64,000 bases of DNA from Pseudoruegeria sp039972875 (lineage in GTDB: Bacteria; Pseudomonadota; Alphaproteobacteria; Rhodobacterales; Rhodobacteraceae): NCBI GenBank assembly GCA_039972875.1, contig JBDWMA010000006.1:62001-126000 (forward strand), given 5' to 3'. The notes beneath the pieces were generated by a model. That model made no database searches and had not been told where the DNA came from. It worked only from the letters and a program-made list of their open reading frames with translations. The position numbers and the translations under genes are program-made. Of the stretch, positions 60,607 to 64,000 are shown piece after piece. The first letter of the stretch is position 1, and each line of letters opens with the position of its first letter.

Positions 60607-61929
60607 ATGTATTCAGTAAGAGCAGGTTTTGGTCTAACCGGGGTCATTCTGGCCCTGTCTTCGACTTTGGCATTTGGGGCAGGCGGGGCCGTAGAGACAT
60701 CTTTGCGACCGGCCCAGCGCTCCATTCAGACGTTAGATAACAACAAGCTGGAACTATCGCGTCGTCCGGCCCAAAGAGGAGACGCCTTTGTGACACAGGT
60801 TGCCACATCAAATGCAGGATTTGATCGTTGGATTGCAGGCTTCTATGGGCGGGCGCAAGCAAAAGGGATCAGCAAATCGACCCTAGACAAGGCCTTTCGG
60901 GGGGTAAAATATAACTCCAGTGTTATCGCTAAGGATCGCAACCAATCAGAATTCACCCGCCAGATTTGGGATTATCTCGATTCTGCTGCCTCCCCGACCC
61001 GGGTGAAAAACGGTAAATCTGCTCTAAAGAAACACCGCCGCACTCTGGATAAAATCGAAAAAGCTTATGGCGTTGATCGCGATGTTGTGGTTGCCATCTG
61101 GGGACTGGAAAGCGCCTACGGGGAACATCGCGGCGATATCCGGGTCATCGAGGCCGTTGCCACCCTTGCTTTTGACGGGCGGCGTGGAAAATTCTTTGAA
61201 CAACAGCTGATAGCTGCACTAAAAATCTTGCAGAACGGCGATGTCTCCGCCAGCAAAATGAAGGGAAGTTGGGCGGGGGCCATGGGCCACACCCAGTTTA
61301 TTCCGACCTCTTATGAGGCTTTTGCCGTGGATTTCACCGGAGATGGCAAACGTGACATCTGGAGCAATGATCCCACCGATTCCCTTGCCTCGACCGCGCA
61401 ATATCTTCGCAAATCCGGTTGGATCAAAGGACAACCTTGGGGCGTCGAAGTGCGCCTACCCAAAGGATTCAACTACGGATCAGCCAGCCGTAAAAACCTG
61501 AAATCGCCAGCAGCATGGGCGCAATTAGGGGTTGTTGGCATCAATGGGAAACCCGTTCCCAACTACGGCTCAGGTTCAATTTTACTGCCCGCAGGCGCAA
61601 GTGGCGCAGCCTTTATGATCTTTAAAAACTTTGCCGTCATAGAACGATACAACAAAGCCGACGCCTATGTGATCGGCGTGGGGCATCTGTCAGACCGCAT
61701 CACCGGTGGGGATCCGATTCAGACCAGTTGGCCGCGCGGTTACAAACCACTGTCCTTTAATGAAAAGAAGGACATGCAAAAACGCCTAAAACGCAAAGGT
61801 TATTTGGATGATAAGGTCGACGGTATTATCGGCCCAAACACAATTAACGCCATCCGAGCATTTCAATCATCCATTGGTGTCACGCCAGATGGTTATCCGA
61901 GTCAAAAGTTAATGACTTACCTGAAATAG
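60607..61929 (+). CDS. MltB-type lytic murein transglycosylase with peptidoglycan-binding domain
   Basis: Cuts the glycan strands of peptidoglycan to 1,6-anhydro products. From ATG 60607 the protein has 440 residues: a signal peptide ending near AFGAG (24), the catalytic Glu168 in VAIWGLESAYGEHRG, GAMGHTQFIPTSY, DIWSNDPTDSLASTA, and a C-terminal PG_binding_1 domain (about 375-440, RLKRKGYLDDKVDGIIGPNT, split at VDGIIGPNT). The frame extends to 60556, but that would add a polar tail before the signal peptide. Probably periplasmic, acting with mepA and the EnvC-like protein. Confidence 0.92.
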   Translation: MYSVRAGFGLTGVILALSSTLAFGAGGAVETSLRPAQRSIQTLDNNKLELSRRPAQRGDAFVTQVATSNAGFDRWIAGFYGRAQAKGISKSTLDKAFRGVKYNSSVIAKDRNQSEFTRQIWDYLDSAASPTRVKNGKSALKKHRRTLDKIEKAYGVDRDVVVAIWGLESAYGEHRGDIRVIEAVATLAFDGRRGKFFEQQLIAALKILQNGDVSASKMKGSWAGAMGHTQFIPTSYEAFAVDFTGDGKRDIWSNDPTDSLASTAQYLRKSGWIKGQPWGVEVRLPKGFNYGSASRKNLKSPAAWAQLGVVGINGKPVPNYGSGSILLPAGASGAAFMIFKNFAVIERYNKADAYVIGVGHLSDRITGGDPIQTSWPRGYKPLSFNEKKDMQKRLKRKGYLDDKVDGIIGPNTINAIRAFQSSIGVTPDGYPSQKLMTYLK

Positions 61930-61966
61930 GGTCTATATCGTCAGATTTGCCTAAAACGACAGCCTT

Positions 61967-61987
61967 GGGGCGCTCAATAAGCGCTCC
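61967..61987. other. Stem-loop between the transglycosylase gene and gpmI
   Basis: GGGGCGCT (61967-61974) pairs with AGCGCTCC (61980-61987) with one G-U and a five-base loop. No T run follows on either strand nearby, so it may attenuate or protect rather than terminate. Confidence 0.4.
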
Positions 61988-62113
61988 ACCCTGACACATC
62001 CGTGTCTGATCGGCATAAATCCACATCTATTGGCACAGATTCAGACTGGTCAACTTGCCCCTCTGCCCCTCGACGCATAAAACGCTTTTACACACCTTAA
62101 AAGGCAGGATCAC

Positions 62114-63634
62114 ATGACCGCACCAAAACCAGTTGTTCTTTGTATTTTGGATGGATGGGGTCAGCGCGCTGACACCACAGCGAATGCTCCGGCTTTGGCG
62201 CAAACACCAACGTTTGATCATATTATCGCCACCTGCCCACACAATGTTCTAACAACTCACGGTCCTGATGCGGGTTTGCCGACCGGACAGATGGGAAATT
62301 CTGAAGTAGGTCACACCAACATTGGCGCGGGTCGTGTCGTGGCTATGGATCTAGGCCAAATCGATCTTGCGATTGAGGACGGCAGTTTTGCCAATATAGA
62401 GACCTTGCAAGCCTTCATCGCAACATTAAAACAAAGTGGTGGCACTGCGCAGTTGATGGGCCTTGCAAGCCCAGGAGGTGTACACAGCCACCTATCGCAC
62501 ATCGTTGAAACGGCTCGTGTTATTTCCGAAGCAGGTGTGCCAGTTCAAATCCACTTGATCACTGATGGCCGGGATGTCGCACCACGTTCAGCTGAAGGGC
62601 AACTAGACACTTTGATGAACGCTTTGCCGTCAGAAGTCCGCTTGGGTTCGCTGGTGGGTCGATATTTCGCCATGGATCGTGACAACCGCTGGGAACGGGT
62701 TCAAGACGCCTTTGATCTCGTGGTTTCGGGCAAAGGTTTGACATCGAGCACTCCGTTGACCGCCGTCAAAGAAGCCTACGCCCGTGATGAGGGTGATGAG
62801 TTCATCAAAGCAACCAAACTGGATGCATATCAGCAACCAACGGATGCTGACGGCATTTTGTTTGTTAATTTCCGGTCTGACCGCGCCCGCGAAATTCTTG
62901 CCAGCCTAGCGGATCCCAATTTCGATGCATTTGACGCCTCTGCACGCCCAAACTGGTCGGCCGTCTGTGGGATGGTTGAATACTCTGATAGCCACAACAC
63001 CTATATGTCCACTCTGTTCCCCAAACGCGCTATTGTGAATACACTTGGCGCTTGGGTTGCGAAACTTGGCAAAACCCAGTTCCGCCTCGCGGAAACCGAA
63101 AAATACCCACATGTCACCTTTTTCCTCAATGGTGGGATCGAAGTCCCCGAAGTAGGGGAAGATCGGTTCATGCCGAAATCGCCCAAAGTGGCGACTTATG
63201 ATTTGCAGCCAGAAATGAGCGCGGCCGAAGTCACAGTGGCATTTGTCGGCGCCATCGAAAAAGGTTACGACCTGATCGTCACAAATTTTGCCAACCCAGA
63301 TATGGTCGGCCACACCGGTGATCTCAACGCTGCGATGAAAGCCTGCGAAGCCGTCGATCAGGGCTTGGCAAAAGTAACCAAAGCCCTAGAGGAAGTGGGC
63401 GGCACGATGATTGTCACGGCAGACCATGGCAATTGCGAAATGATGGTTGATCCTGAAACCGGTGGGCCGCACACCGCCCACACGTTAAACCCGGTGCCGG
63501 TTACACTCTTTAATGGCCCAAAGGGTGTATCACTCCGCGAGGGCCGATTGGCCGATTTAGCGCCGACAATTTTGGATTTGATGGAGCTGGACGTGCCCAA
63601 AGAAATGACTGGAAAGACCCTGATCCAGCGATGA
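62114..63634 (+). CDS. gpmI: 2,3-bisphosphoglycerate-independent phosphoglycerate mutase
   Basis: Manganese-dependent glycolytic enzyme, interconverting 3- and 2-phosphoglycerate, 506 residues. The metal-binding Asp13 is in CILDGWGQR, the phosphorylated Ser63 in QMGNSEVGHTNIG, substrate residues in LGSLVGRYFAMDRDNRW (split at GRYFAMDRDNRW), and the second metal site in TADHGNCEMM and GGPHTAHT. AGGA is four bases before ATG 62114. Its stop overlaps the start of the next gene (ATGA). Confidence 0.96.
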   Translation: MTAPKPVVLCILDGWGQRADTTANAPALAQTPTFDHIIATCPHNVLTTHGPDAGLPTGQMGNSEVGHTNIGAGRVVAMDLGQIDLAIEDGSFANIETLQAFIATLKQSGGTAQLMGLASPGGVHSHLSHIVETARVISEAGVPVQIHLITDGRDVAPRSAEGQLDTLMNALPSEVRLGSLVGRYFAMDRDNRWERVQDAFDLVVSGKGLTSSTPLTAVKEAYARDEGDEFIKATKLDAYQQPTDADGILFVNFRSDRAREILASLADPNFDAFDASARPNWSAVCGMVEYSDSHNTYMSTLFPKRAIVNTLGAWVAKLGKTQFRLAETEKYPHVTFFLNGGIEVPEVGEDRFMPKSPKVATYDLQPEMSAAEVTVAFVGAIEKGYDLIVTNFANPDMVGHTGDLNAAMKACEAVDQGLAKVTKALEEVGGTMIVTADHGNCEMMVDPETGGPHTAHTLNPVPVTLFNGPKGVSLREGRLADLAPTILDLMELDVPKEMTGKTLIQR

Positions 63635-64000
63635 ACATGTGCCGCGCCTTTGTAATGGTTATGGGGCTGGTGCTTTGCGCCACTCCAATCGCCGCTCAAG
63701 ATGCCGCCAAGAGTGCGCAGAACGCGGCAAGCCAATTGGCCGCCGCATCCAGCGCTTTGGAAAACGCCCAAGGCGCGCGCAACCGGGTAAACGCGTTAAC
63801 CCAGACAATCAAAGCCTACGAAGAGGGGCTTGAGGCCCTGCGCGAGGGGTTGCGCGCCTCGTCTTTACGCGAACAAGAGATCGAGCGAAATTGGCAAGCC
63901 CGCAGTGCGGAGGTCTCCCAACTATTGGCCGCCCTTAGTTCTTTGCAAAACGGACCAGTGGCCGTGCATTTGCTACATCCTGATGGCCCCTTGGGCACCG
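63631..64000 (+). CDS. EnvC-like murein hydrolase activator, 5 prime part (partial)
   Basis: The frame starts at ATG 63631 and runs off the window after 123 codons. It has a signal peptide (CRAFVMVMGLVLCATPIAAQ region, cut near residue 23), a coiled-coil of Ala/Glu/Gln/Leu heptads (about 25-100), and the family-like VAVHLLHPDGPLGT. EnvC-type proteins activate amidases that split septal peptidoglycan; the LytM domain that would confirm this lies beyond the window. Overlap with gpmI is the usual order in this group. Confidence 0.75.
   Translation, partial: MNMCRAFVMVMGLVLCATPIAAQDAAKSAQNAASQLAAASSALENAQGARNRVNALTQTIKAYEEGLEALREGLRASSLREQEIERNWQARSAEVSQLLAALSSLQNGPVAVHLLHPDGPLGT

Noticed and set aside
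1..64000. rRNA, tRNA, insertion sequences, integrases, restriction or anti-phage systems
   Set aside because: None could be recognised on either strand; the accessory genes here are metabolic, secreted or sensory.

Overview
The window looks like chromosomal DNA of a marine alphaproteobacterium of the Rhodobacteraceae/Roseobacter group. The evidence is gene order and family content: the folK/rpoZ/rsh/pdxJ/acpS/lepB/rnc/era series, the serB/serC/serA neighbourhood, dapD-dapE, several Hint-domain and RTX secreted proteins, an IalB-family protein, and the absence of dam/gammaproteobacterial markers. I cannot fix the genus. No rRNA, tRNA, integrase, transposase, prophage or CRISPR array was seen; nearly all the DNA is coding.

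Layout. Bases 1-7263 (minus strand) form a housekeeping run read from folK to era: folate synthesis, RNA polymerase omega, (p)ppGpp metabolism, vitamin B6, ACP activation, signal peptidase, RNase III and Era, with a LysE-type exporter placed between pdxJ and acpS. Bases 7363-13949 hold a NYN-domain ribonuclease-like protein, an RTX-repeat protein, small conserved proteins, an aminotransferase with a mercaptopyruvate sulfurtransferase, an MFS transporter and smpB. Bases 13950-22301 contain a poorly coding stretch, an LprI-like secreted protein, a geranylgeranyl-reductase-like flavoprotein, trhO, the NAD salvage pair pncA/pncB with a hybrid histidine kinase between them, arfB, and an unusually structured leader upstream of arfB. 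Bases 22302-30808 carry queT, a phytase-like secreted protein, mepA, transporters, recQ, an HdeD-like membrane protein and a PPP-type phosphatase.

Bases 30929-42833 contain the serine pathway: serC-serA on the minus strand and serB on the plus strand. Between serC and serB sits an eight-kilobase catabolic cassette: LysR regulator, solute-binding protein, two permeases, an aldose-epimerase-like protein, a cytoplasmic sulfatase and an ABC ATPase. It is best explained as import and desulfation of a sulfated sugar. Bases 42841-50404 hold an asparaginase, an IalB-like protein, a Hint protein, rlmN, a serralysin-like RTX metalloprotease, a LOG-family protein and a triply damaged M20 peptidase pseudogene. 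Bases 50558-64000 hold the lysine/peptidoglycan genes dapD and dapE separated by two Hint proteins and an ionotropic-glutamate-receptor-like channel, then rnr, a lytic transglycosylase, gpmI and the start of an envC-like gene.

The most interesting non-routine signals are: the candidate leader-ORF/structured RNA/terminator ahead of the ribosome-rescue gene arfB; the sulfatase-ABC cassette inserted in the serine locus; the prokaryotic glutamate-receptor channel next to Hint proteins, one of which has lost the catalytic cysteine; and the kinase lodged between pncA and pncB. All functional statements are from reading translated sequence and recalled family features; no database search was run.
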